Shown: piece by piece, positions 32,945-45,000 of the stretch
Numbering within the stretch: the first letter of the stretch is position 1
How the letters are laid out: every line of letters begins with the position of its first letter
NCBI GenBank assembly: GCA_910589415.1
Contig: OU342636.1
Location: 4,818,437-4,882,436 of the forward strand
DNA length: 64,000 bases
Reading direction: 5' to 3'
Source of the DNA: Malachius bipustulatus
Lineage: Eukaryota; Arthropoda; Insecta; Coleoptera; Melyridae
Notes under the pieces: generated by a model
What the model was told of the DNA's origin: nothing
What the model saw: the letters and a program-made list of their open reading frames with translations, nothing else
Databases searched by the model: none
Made by a program: the position numbers and the translations under genes

Positions 32945-35805
32945 CAGGGTTGGCAGTTTAAAACAAATGTGTTTTAAACAAATGTTTTAAAACAGTTTTA
33001 AACTAATTGATTTGTTTAAAACAAGATTTGACCTTGTTTTAAACAAAATGTTTTAAACACTGTTTAAAACTTGAATTTAAAACATAAAAAACATATTGGG
33101 TTTATCCTCGTATCCCTTTTATTTTTACTATTGTCATAGTAGTTTTCCAGTGCTGTAGTATAGCAGGATTGCAGAAATAAAGTATTAAAACAAAAAATTT
33201 GATAAAGGATTTTTTGACGGTTGGTATCACAAGTTTTTCTAATATGTAGTACCTAATCCTAATAGTGGAACTAAACCTTTTTGGTCTTCCTCTGAATATT
33301 ATTAGCTTTAAGCTTTAAAAGCAACTCATATATAAAATCTCATAAAAAAAGGTAAAAATTAAAGAAACTGTACGCTTCACTTTTTTTATGTTGAAGTGAT
33401 AATAAAAAAAATAAATAAATATCTTCGTTTTCTCAAAAGAAACAGTATGCTTCACTTTTATGTGATGATAAATAAAAATTAAAAATAAATATCTTATTTC
33501 TTTTCTTTGGTTGCGGTTAAAATTCTTAAACCTGAAAATGAATTTTGACATTGAAGATTGTTGTTATATATTCCCCTAAGGGCAGCTACACACATATAAA
33601 AAACAAGTTTAAAACATTTTAAACATGTTTTAAACTATGTTTAAAACATGAAATTTAAACATTTGCTCAAATTATGTTTAAAAAAATAAAAACTGTTTTA
33701 AACAATAAAAAACAGGTGTTTTGGTTAATAGTACAGTAGAAGCTCGATTATCCGAAGTAATGTGGACCGAACCCATTTCGGATAAGTGAAAGTTCGGATA
33801 ATACGGAGTTTTTTACGAATATATAAAATAATGTAGGCAGGTAAGTTACATGACTTTTTATTGTTAAAAACAACTCAACATAGTAATAAATCTTCGTAAT
33901 CCTGCGTGGCGGCCACTGTTTTTAATAACTCTCCTTTATCAAGACGCTCGATTGCTTTTAATTTATCAGTCATTGTTACTACCATTTTTTTAAGTTTTTT
34001 TAAATTGCTGGATGACATGTTTACGTGACTAAAGACTATTGCTTACTAGGAAAGAAACTGAAATTGTAAATCATAAAGGGAACAAATACCTAACTGAAGT
34101 GAAAATCCTTATTGGAAGTGAAGCAGGCAGGAAATAAAAACTGGTTATTTATTGGGCAGTTCGTGAAATTCTAACATCTGGCTAGTGAAAACCATTTTAT
34201 TATTCCTGAGAAAATGTATACCTAAATATATTATGTGTATGAACAATAAATATTACAATTTCGGATAATGCGGAGTATTTGAAGGCGCGCGTTTCGGATA
34301 ACGCGGATGACTTGATTTTTCGTTCAAATTTCGGATACGGACCACGATCGTTCCGGACAAAGCGGCGGTTTTAAAAATCAATTTTGTTCCGGATAAAGCG
34401 GATTCCGGATAATCGCGATCCGGATAATCGAGCTTCTACTGTATATTATGCAACGAGCTTATAATGAAGGCTATTAATACGCGAGTATGATGGTTAAGAT
34501 ACGAGCCGTAGGCGAGTGTCTTAACCATCATAAGAGCGTATTAATAGCCATTATCTGCGAGTTCCATACACTATTTTTTCTACGACCCTTTTTTATTTCA
34601 TAGAAAAGATTAAAAAATTATATATTTTATTTCATACTAATACATTATAACTAGATAAACGCTTGGTTACCGTAACTATAAACATACTCATAACTCCCTT
34701 GGGACTGTTATGAATCCATAACTCCCTCTAATATTACTATTGGTTTAATTCTGGTAACCATTGGATGTTGCTTTTGTTATTGCATTGTTGATTGAATATT
34801 TGGATTTCATATGTCATTTTCTACAAACTTTTCAGTTGATATATCCATGGTAATCAATAATCATGGTTACTCAATAATTAAAAACATTCGTTTAATTTTA
34901 AAAACCAACAGATTTCGTTTTTATATTTCATTTAGTATAAAATAAAATAGATTATGTATCACGGGAGTTATTAGATGTTAATAACCTCGGGCAACTTTAC
35001 AATCCCTCGGGACTAACGTCCCTCGGGATTGCAATATGTTGCCCTCTGTAATTAACATCCTCATAACTCCCTTGATACATAAATAACTATTAACAATGAC
35101 CCGTGTACAATTGCGGATCATTGAGGTTAAGATAGGTTGCTATTTGCTTACGCATATTACCCAATTTTCTGTTCGTCGCTAGGGTTATTCTGCTGAGACA
35201 TGTTTTAGTATCAAGTTTAAAGGGCACTACTCACTACTGCGTAATTTTTATTATGCGAAGTTCGAATTCCGAATTTTACGCTTCGATTTTGAGATTAATT
35301 AATAATTTTAATAACATCGACAGCCATTAATTACGATATTGTTTGCCTGCGCAACGCGGGTCGCAGCGTTGCCGCTTTGAATACTAACGGAGCGCTACGA
35401 ATGATATAATACTTTATCTTCCCATCTTTTACACGATATACCTACTTATCAAATTAATTAAGGTAACATAAAATCTTGATAAATTTTCTTTGAATGTTAC
35501 TTATGTTCTAAATTAAATAAACGTTCAGAATTTTTTTTCAGAAATACAGAACTTATATCACAAGGCAATTTTTGTCGTGAGTATGACAACTCTGTGACTT
35601 CGGTTGGCTTGCCGACCCGACTGTGAGCGAAAAGGCACCGATTCGATTGCAAATGCTCCTCTGCCATTGGATAGCTTGACCAGTGCTTTAATGAAAATTT
35701 GTATCTTAATGAGACCCATTAAAGCACTGGTGATTCATATTTAATATGCATATTAAAGGTTGGGAGTAGAAAAAATAATTTAAAACACGGATTTTGCCAA
35801 CCCTG
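32945..35805. mobile_element. Non-autonomous hAT-type DNA transposon, 2861 bp
   Basis: Terminal inverted repeat CAGGGTTGGCA at 32945 and its complement TGCCAACCCTG ending at 35805. A perfect 8-bp target duplication ATCACAGC lies at 32937-32944 and 35806-35813. Eight-base duplications and CAGGG-type ends are hallmarks of hAT elements. There is no transposase frame. Inside are clusters of TTTAAAAC motifs near the left end (32956-33085, 33597-33710), a pogo-type MITE, and hairpins near 34475-34545 and 35679-35731. The right end lies 90 bp beyond the stop codon of the TTF1-like gene. Confidence 0.85.
33734..34441. mobile_element. pogo/Tigger-type MITE, 708 bp, nested in the hAT element
   Basis: Ends are CAGTAGAAGCTCGATTATCC and its inverse, flanked by TA (33732-33733, 34442-34443). 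This terminus is characteristic of the pogo/Tigger branch of Tc1/mariner elements. CGGATAA motifs recur inside both ends. No transposase is encoded. Confidence 0.85.
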
Positions 35806-35817
35806 ATCACAGCTGAT

Positions 35818-35823
35818 TTTATT
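35818..35823 (-). terminator. Poly(A) signal AATAAA of the TTF1-like gene
   Basis: AATAAA on the minus strand, about 72 nt after the stop codon at 35895. Cleavage would be expected 10-30 nt further, at the boundary with the hAT element (35805). Confidence 0.55.
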
Positions 35824-35894
35824 TTACATAAACTGACATAAGCTGTCAATCTGACAACATCCAAACGGTCGGTTATAGATCGGTATTCTCTATT

Positions 35895-36007
35895 TCAGTA
35901 CCTTCTCACTTTTATTTCACCGTTATCAAACGACAGCGATAAAATTCTATTAGGTGTGTTCACTCTACTCTTCCACTCGTAGTTTTTATACAAATATTTG
36001 ATCGCTT
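35895..36007 (-). CDS. TTF1-like gene, last exon
   Basis: After a 55-nt intron (36008-36062; GTAAGG...TTGTTGCAG) the frame continues AIKYLYKNYEWKSRVNTP and ends TGA at 35895-35897 after IKVRRY. The start resembles the FPEIIDYLYE segment that follows the last Myb repeat in vertebrate TTF1. Only 37 codons, so it is easily missed. Confidence 0.65.
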
Positions 36008-39000
36008 CTGCAACAAAAAACTCGATGGTCACAATAAAATAGAACATAAACTCGATCCTTACTTCTGAAATTAGTCCTCAAGTCCTGAGGAACCAGCCTC
36101 TTGAACATACTTTGAAGTTGACTGGACAATGTTACAGGTGAAAAGCCTGGGAAATGTTCCGCTACTTCTTGAAAGTTTATATCCTTCCAATCTGTGTATT
36201 TCTTCTTGTACATACTGCAAGAAATAATCCCGGTAATTAATTATTATCCCCTCAAATGTACGTACTATGATAAAATAAAATACAAATATTATTTATTATT
36301 GAATAGATTAGTTTATTATAATTTCTGAATTAATTACATAGAAGATAGATTATGGGACACCTCTGTTATCTGTTCTTGTATCATCTGGTCCTGTTACATT
36401 CTGGAATGTTGTGGTTATTTGATTATTTCATTTTGGGGTATTATAACGTAAAAATAGAGATTGAAATTAAGTGAATTACGTTACTGTGGTATCAGAAGTG
36501 GGATATATAAATTCCAGCAAAAATGATTAAATTAATTGAAAAAAAAAATGAAACTGTTGATGCAAGAACAAAGAAGAAGCACAGATGACCATGAGTCCAT
36601 GACCCAACATCAATCTCTACAATAATAATTGTGAAATAATAAATTCAATCGTATGCGTATGTCATAGCAACAGAAATAAGGTGAACTGAGTAAGCCACTT
36701 ACATGTTAACCAGGTTTATCCTGGTTTCGTGCATTTTACCAGCAGAAAGTCTCTTGACAAACAGTTTCGGATGAATCACGTGATACCATCCGTACCGTAA
36801 CTTATAGACGGGGATGTCTAAGAACTCAGAAATTTGCTTAAAATCGGAAGACGTAATTTCTCTACTCTTAAATTCATCTATACCCGAAGCTAAGGTAACG
36901 TCCAATAAAGCTTTCAAGAAAGCCTCGATCGTGTCCTTATCCCAATGAACTGGCGTACCTGAAAATAATATTCAAGTAAGTGTCCGTAGAAGAAGACCAA
37001 CCCCTGCAGCCCCCATGGGTTAAACTTCATCCCCCCCATAAATCGAGAAGGCTTCTGTTGAGCACTGCAGGAGTGAGATTTGGAGAAAAGGGTGTCAATC
37101 GATGGTTATGTTTGAGAATGGGTGTAGAATGTTCTAGAAGGTTTAACAATTTTTAAGAATAAAACAAAGTTGAGAGTTTGTTGTATACCTAGAACTCTCG
37201 TGAATATTTTATGTATTATACTTAGAACTTTTATGATTAGTCACGTATATAATATTAATATAAATAATTATGTATTTTAATAATAAGGTACTAATCAATA
37301 TAAGTAATACTTTAGTCATATAATAACATAATTAGTTAATCACCTTGTTTAGAATAATTCTTATGTTTACTGTTACAAAGTTGTTTACATCATCCAAAGT
37401 GTATGTTTACTATCAATTAAGATGTCATCCTATTTTTCCGTCCTTTCTGGACTTTAACATCGAGTGACCCTTGAAATAAGAAATTAATAAGTAATTAGTT
37501 CTCGAATGATAAGAAATGTTATATGAGTCCAGGAGGAGAAGAATCTAGGCAGTTACAGCAATAGACAGTCACTATTCTACTTCTTGTTACGTTTACGGTT
37601 AGAATAAAGTAAGACTTACAGATTTAATTAATGTGTAAAGTTGGTGTTTTTCTAATAAAATAGTGGAATTTATCCGTTAATTTTATTCATCCAACTTGGG
37701 AATCCAACACAAAATTGGCGCTGCGAACAGGATCTCTCTTCCACCTGCGACTTCCGTCTACAATTTAAGTTATTTGGAAACTTAAAAAGAAGCGTTGGTA
37801 TCAGCCCAGCTGAGAAGCGAAGAAAACCAAACGTAAGTCCTTTACTAATTATTCTGATACTCTGATTCTCTTACATTTTGCTAAATTGTGTGCATAAATA
37901 TCCTAAACCCATACCACTGCCCTAATCTGTAACTCATATTATAAATTATTTTTGTGCCTTTCCATATCAAACTATTCTTTATATTTTTCCATTCTGCATT
38001 TATTATACCCACGTTATTATGACTCCACCAAATAATCCTACTAGTTCCTCTACTACGAATGGTCAAACGGCTTCAACCATTCACTCTAATAATGATACTA
38101 CTGAAAATATTACTCGAGAAAGATTATCATTAGATTTTCTCATTAAGTTAATTCCTGAAAAATTCGATGGTGACAGATTTAAACTTAGGAGCTTTATAAA
38201 ACAGGTTGACTCAGTATTCGAACTCGCTCAACAAGATCAAATATTGCCACTATTACTATTCGTTAAAAGTAGAATAACAGGAAAAGCTCGCGAACAAATC
38301 GATATTCATTGCGACTTAACTACATGGGAAGAAATATCCGAACTTCTAATAAATTTATATCAAGACAAAAAATCATTTGATCAATTGTTAGAAGATTTAA
38401 ATAATGTCAGGCAAGGACATCATGAAACGGTGTCACAATATTATCAGAGGTTAGAGGATATCTCTTCACGTGTTTTAGCTACGATTCACGCAACCGAAAC
38501 TGACGAAACGTTATTAAAAGGTAGACTAGTAATGATCAATGACATGACGCTCAATAGATTTGTTTATCATTCACTTCCGCAAATTTCGCAAATGCTGAGG
38601 TACAGAGATTTCAAGACAATTAACGAAGCTTTTTCAGCCGCGGTAGCCGAAGAAAAGGTAACGCATCGTAATTTTAAAAGCAATAATTACCATCATCAAA
38701 AACAAAATCATTATAAGAATCCTAATCATAATAATTCAGGCAAAAATCATTTTGTTAATTTTAATCAACCTTCTGACAGGAAATCGTACACTAACGGTAA
38801 TACTAGCAACTCTCATGATAATAAACAATGCAGATATTGTAAAAAACTTGGTCATACCATCGATGAATGTCGAAAAAGACAGTATAATAATTCTAGGCAC
38901 GGTTCTCATCCTACTAATAATCATTACTCACAAACTCAACGAACGGGTTCAAACTCATCTAATTCACGGTCAGACACTAATTCAAATAGACAGGTAAATT

Positions 39001-42000
39001 TTCAAAATGCAAATTTTCAAATGGCCGAGACAACCCGGGAACCTCCCGATTTCACGAATCAAGCCAACTCAAGAATTTGCACAATTGACTCTTTAAAAAC
39101 TTCTAGTCCTAGTCCTTCTATTTCAATCTCCAATATTTATCTTCAAACGAATGATCTTACCTACGTAATTTTCGAATGTTCAAATTCCAATCAAGAAGAT
39201 AAAATATTAAAATTCCTAGTCGACACAGGAGCCTCAATATCATTAATAAAATCATCTAGTCTAAATCATTTCGACATTACTAATCGAACTCAGATAACTC
39301 TAAATGGATTATCTCCAAATGCTCCAATTCTCACTCAAGGTGAAACTACACTAAATCTAGACCTGCATGGTTTCAAATTTCCAACAAAATTCCAGGTCAT
39401 AAATTCAGAATCCAATATACCTTTCGACGGACTCATTGGAGATGACTTTTTTCGTTCTCAGGGATGCAAAATCGATTATTCCAAATCTACTATGTCTATT
39501 CAGAGTATTCCTTTTTCAATTCCACTATTTCGTAATACTCTTCAATCGCAAATCGCTAATTCAATCTCCCTGAATCCTAGAACAGAGACCGTTGTGCCAA
39601 TTAAGGTAATTAACCCACAGAAACTAAGAGAAGGTATTATCTTTTCCAGCGACTTCTCACATGAGTCACTCATGTTTCCGAATGCAATTGTTCCTATTTC
39701 TCATGACAATAGTAGTCTCATAACTGTCATAAATAAATCTAATACTAGAATAACGATTCCAATACCTTCCTTTCAAGTCCACGAACTACCTCAAACAAGT
39801 TCAATTTTTAAACTCGCTCCAGATATTGATACAAATAATTTTGATAATCGTATGCTAACCCTTAACAAAAGTCTTCGGTTAGAACATTTAAACGAAGAAG
39901 AACGCGATTCTATTTATAAAATTTGCCACGAATTTAATGACATATTTCATCTTAATACTGATAAATTAACGAAAACTAAGGCAGCATCTGCAACAATTCC
40001 TACGCTAGATGAAATCCCAACTCAAACTAAAACTTATAGACTACCTGCTGTACATAAAAACGAAGTTGAAAAACAAATTGAACAAATGCTTGATCAGGGC
40101 ATTATTAAACCTTCTACAAGTCCATGGTGTAGTCCTCTATGGGTTGTACCGAAAAAACAAGACGCATCAGGTACAAAAAAGTGGAGAATAGTTGTTGATT
40201 TTAGAAAAATAAATGAGAAAACTATAGGTGACGCTTACCCGTTGCCCAATATCGAAGATATACTAGACCAACTTGGTCACGCCATTTATTTCTCTACACT
40301 TGACCTTTGTAGCGGATTTCATCAGATTCCTATGGATATGAAAGATGGTCCTAAAACTGCCTTCAGCACACCACAAGGTCATTACGAATTCACGCGAATG
40401 CCTTTTGGGTTAAAAAACGCACCTGCCATATTCCAAAGAATGATGAACTCCGTTCTTTCAGGTCTCACAAGTAATCAGTGTTTTGTGTACGTAGATGATG
40501 TTGTAATTTACGGCTCGAATTTAAATGACCACAATAGAAAATTAAAAAACATTTTCTCAAAACTTAGAGAGCATAATTTGAAACTTCAACCTGATAAATG
40601 TGAGTTTCTAAAAAAATCTGTGGAATATTTAGGTCATGTAATTTCGGATAAAGGTGTTTCTCCTAATCCTAAGAAAGTCGAATGCATTAACCGGTTACAA
40701 CAACCAAAAAACATAAAAGAGATAAAAAGTTTTCTCGGAATGACCGGATACTATAGGAAATTTATTCCGAACTATTCAACTATCGCCAAACCGCTAACTT
40801 CGCTTTTGAAAAATGACTCTCATTTTGAGTGGTCACAAGATCAAGAATTAGCGTTTCAAACTTTAAAGGAAAAATTAACCACCACTCCTATTCTACAGTA
40901 TCCGAGTTTCGATAAGCCTTTTTCTCTCACCTGTGATGCTTCTAATGTTGGAATAGGAAGTGTTTTGGCTCAGGAAATAGATGGGAAAGATTTACCTATC
41001 GCATATTATTCAAGAACGCTAAATAAAGCTGAACAAAATTACTCGACCACTGAAAAAGAGCTTTTAGCAGTGATTAATTCAGTTGAACATTTTAGACCAT
41101 ACCTTTTCGGTCAAAAATTTACGGTTTACTCCGATCATAAGTCATTGCAATGGTTGTTCAATTGCCAAAATCCTTCATCGAAGTTAGTACGTTGGAGACT
41201 TAGACTTAGTGAATATCAGTACGATTTAAAATATAAAGCCGGTAGAGTTAATTCTAACGCAGACGGACTTTCCAGACTTCCGATTGATAATGTAAATAGC
41301 CAAATAAATCTAAATTTCACGGACTCTTCGAATTATAATGCCTTCATAAAGTATCATTATCAAAATCAAGACATAATTCATTATGATTTTATTAACACTC
41401 CCATCGATAAAATCAAAGGTAACATCGTAATTCCATGGTCTTGCGATTTAGATGAAAACAACGCTCATTCTGAATTCGTTAAAGAAAATTTTGATGTTTC
41501 CGAAATCAAACCATCTATAGATGAACTCAGTAAATTGAAAAACAAGAATAATCAAACTCTCTATCTTCTACATCCAACGAATATGTTTTTCGATAAAATT
41601 GAATATAAAAATCTATTTAAGTGTTTAAATCACCTGAAAAAGGAAGTAAAATCAGACAGCTTCATTTTCGTTAACTCGAAATCAATCAATAAATCAAGGC
41701 AACCTATGATATTTGAAATGTTAAAATTCGTTTTTCCAAAAAATGATATAAAAATATTTAGTTCAGAAAAAATCATTCCGAAAACGCGAGAAGAAATAAA
41801 GAAAATTCTTGAAGAAAATCATAATGGTAAATTAGCTGGTCACAGTGGATTCAATAGGACTTATTCCAAAATAAGAAAAATGTATTATTGGCCCTCGATG
41901 AAATCAGATATCAGAGCCCATGTAAAGACATGTCATTCTTGTCAAATTAATAAGACGAATTTTAGACCTACTAAACAACCGATGCAGATAACTACTACAT

Positions 42001-45000
42001 CTGAAAAACCTTTTGACAGACTAGCTATCGACATTGTAGGTCCATTGCCCCTGACTGAACTTGGAAATAAATTTATACTTACTGCACAAGACGATTTGTC
42101 AAAATATAGTTTGGCAGTTTCTATCCCAAATCATGAAGCCTTAACTGTAGCTAAGAGCTTAGTCAAACTATTCGTATACTTCGGTATTCCAAAATCGATT
42201 TTATCTGATCAAGGTGCAGATTTTATGTCAGATCTCATGAAAGAATTAACAAACCTCTTCAAAACGAAGCACTTGACTTCCACACCTTATCATCCACAAT
42301 CAAATGGTAGCCTAGAAAGATCCCACCTAACCTTAAAAGATTACTTAAAACATTACATTAATTCCTACCAGACCGACTGGGATGAATACATAGATTTCGC
42401 GATGTTTAGCTATAACACTTCCGTACATAAATCTACCAATTATACTCCTTATGAATTACTTTTTGGTCACTCCGCCTACCTACCTTCCTCTATCACTAGG
42501 GAACCAGAATTCACTTATAATTACGATGATTACATAAAATCTTTAAAATTTAGGTTGAATTCATCGTTTCAATTGGCACGAGAAAATATTCTACAGTCAA
42601 AACAAAAGAGTAAGGAATTCTATGATAAGAAGATCAAAAAACAAGAATTCAAAATTAATGATTTAGTATTAATGTACGACAATCAAACCAAGCCACGTTC
42701 TTGTAAAAAATTATCTCCTGACTTTAAGGGACCCTATAAAATAATAAGAACATTTCCAAACGAAACAGTTGAACTTGAATTAAATAAAAATAAGAAAAAA
42801 ATTTACCATACAAATTTATTGAAACATTACTTTGTTTCAGGATAACGATGATATACTCAATCGCACTTTCCTTTCTTTTCCTATCACCTATCCTTGTTAT
42901 CTCTGGAACCAAACCATTCAACATCACGCCTCTTACGCAAACTAGCGGACTATTTTATAACTTCTTAGGTACTGCTCAAATATCGACCTCAAAATTGACC
43001 CTTCTAACTCACATCAATGTTTCATATTTAGAAGAAGGTCAATACATACTAGAAAGGTATTATACTAAATCGCTAGGATTATGCAGAACAAGTCTCAAGG
43101 ATGATTCACAGCGTAACCATGTACAGTTTCATTGTGATCAAACTCTAAAAATTCTTAACGGTCAATTACGAACGATAAATCAAAAAATTGACACACTGAA
43201 ACATTTAACGGGCGCTAAGAAAGACAATCGTAGAAAACGCGGTCTAATTGATGGTGTATCATATGGTCTAAATTGGCTTTTTGGAACTCCTAGTGCCTCA
43301 GATGCGAAATTCTACAGCGAAAGTATTGAATCACTTTTTCAAGACAATAAACAAACGCAAACGCTGCTGAAGTCACAAATTCAAATAATTTCTAGTACCA
43401 TCAAAAACTTTAATAACTCTGTTACGTCATTAAAACAGAATGAAGCTAGGTTGAATGAAAACTTAAAAACTATAAACTCTTTCATATCAGGAACGTCTAA
43501 CTCCATTAATAATCTTGAATTAGAAACCCTGATAACGCAACATACTCTTACGTTAGCTACTCTTGCTAATCAAATTTTAGCTCATGGTAACGAATATATC
43601 GAAGCCGTTAATTTAGGCAAACACGGAATCCTTTCACCTCTAATAATAACGCCAAGGATTCTCTTCGACGAAATGTCTATTTACAAAGGCGATTTCGAAT
43701 TACCTGTAACACCTGACTATGAGCACCTATACATGTCATTTACAAAATAGTTGATCTAGAAATCTTTGTCACCAGAGGATTGATCTTTTTTGCTATTAAA
43801 ATACCTTTAGTTAATAAAAATAGGTTTAACATTTATGAAATGATACCCCTACCAATCCAACATAAAAATTTATCCTACTATTCTTATATACAACCTCAGA
43901 AAAACTTCCTACTCCTTTCCATCTCCAAAACCCATTTCGTCCTTATGCACGATTTGACGAAATGTATTGAGTTTTCGAGTAGTCAGTACATCTGTAAGGG
44001 ATTACACGTCACCGGAAGAGCTGAACAACATCACTGCGAGGTTTCTTTACTTACCTCCCATTCCGACAATATTCCTGCAAATTGTCGCACGAAAACCATT
44101 TATGCAATTATTGAAACATGGCATTACCTGAACAACAACCAATGGCTCTATGTTGTACCAGAACCAACTACCGTCACTTTGGTCTGCAACAACTACGTTC
44201 AAGATGTTGACATCATTGGAAGCGGATTATTGGAAATATCCAAAGAATGCAAAGGATATACCAACTTGTACGTCCTTGAAGGAAACCATGAAGAGAAACA
44301 CAACATTTCCCACGTGATTCCTGGAATCAGCATAATCGAAGATGACTGTTGCATCATCAAGGATACGAGCAGATTACAGACTCCTCAACTCAAGCCGATC
44401 AAGTTTACAAATGTGGACTTATCTGAATTGAAGTACGCCGACAACAAGTTAGACGACCTAGATCGAATAATCACGGCTCAGCTAGAAAATCCAATACACG
44501 CGCATCATTATAAATGGTATACGATCTTATTGTCAGTATTGGGAGCCCTGACCTTCATTATTCTTTGTGGAAACTGCTGCAATTGGTTCGGCTGCGGAAA
44601 AACTCTGCGAAGACTATGTTGTTTCACTAAAAACAACAATGGGGTTACGGTACCACCACTCATAAAAAATTTCGTCAACTGTAATTTCGCTTCAGACTAT
44701 CATCATCGATCCAGGGAAACTGTAATCTTCGACAATGAACATGAACTAGTAGAAATCAGAACAAAGTCACCTGCAGAAGAAGATGAACAAACCGTGTTTA
44801 TGAAACCCAAGAGTACGACACATCAACCAAGAAGAACTTACGAGTTAAGAAGTTCTACAAGCAGAAAAAGTACGACTCCAATCTAATGACAAGTTTTATT
44901 CTATTGTCATTAGTTTTAAGGGGAGAGGTGTTGTATACCTAGAACTCTCGTGAATATTTTATGTATTATACTTAGAACTTTTATGATTAGTCACGTATAT

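Noticed and set aside
32956..33710. TTTAAAAC-rich stretches considered as a separate satellite
   Set aside because: They lie inside the hAT borders near its left end, where repeated short motifs are usual; no long regular period was seen.
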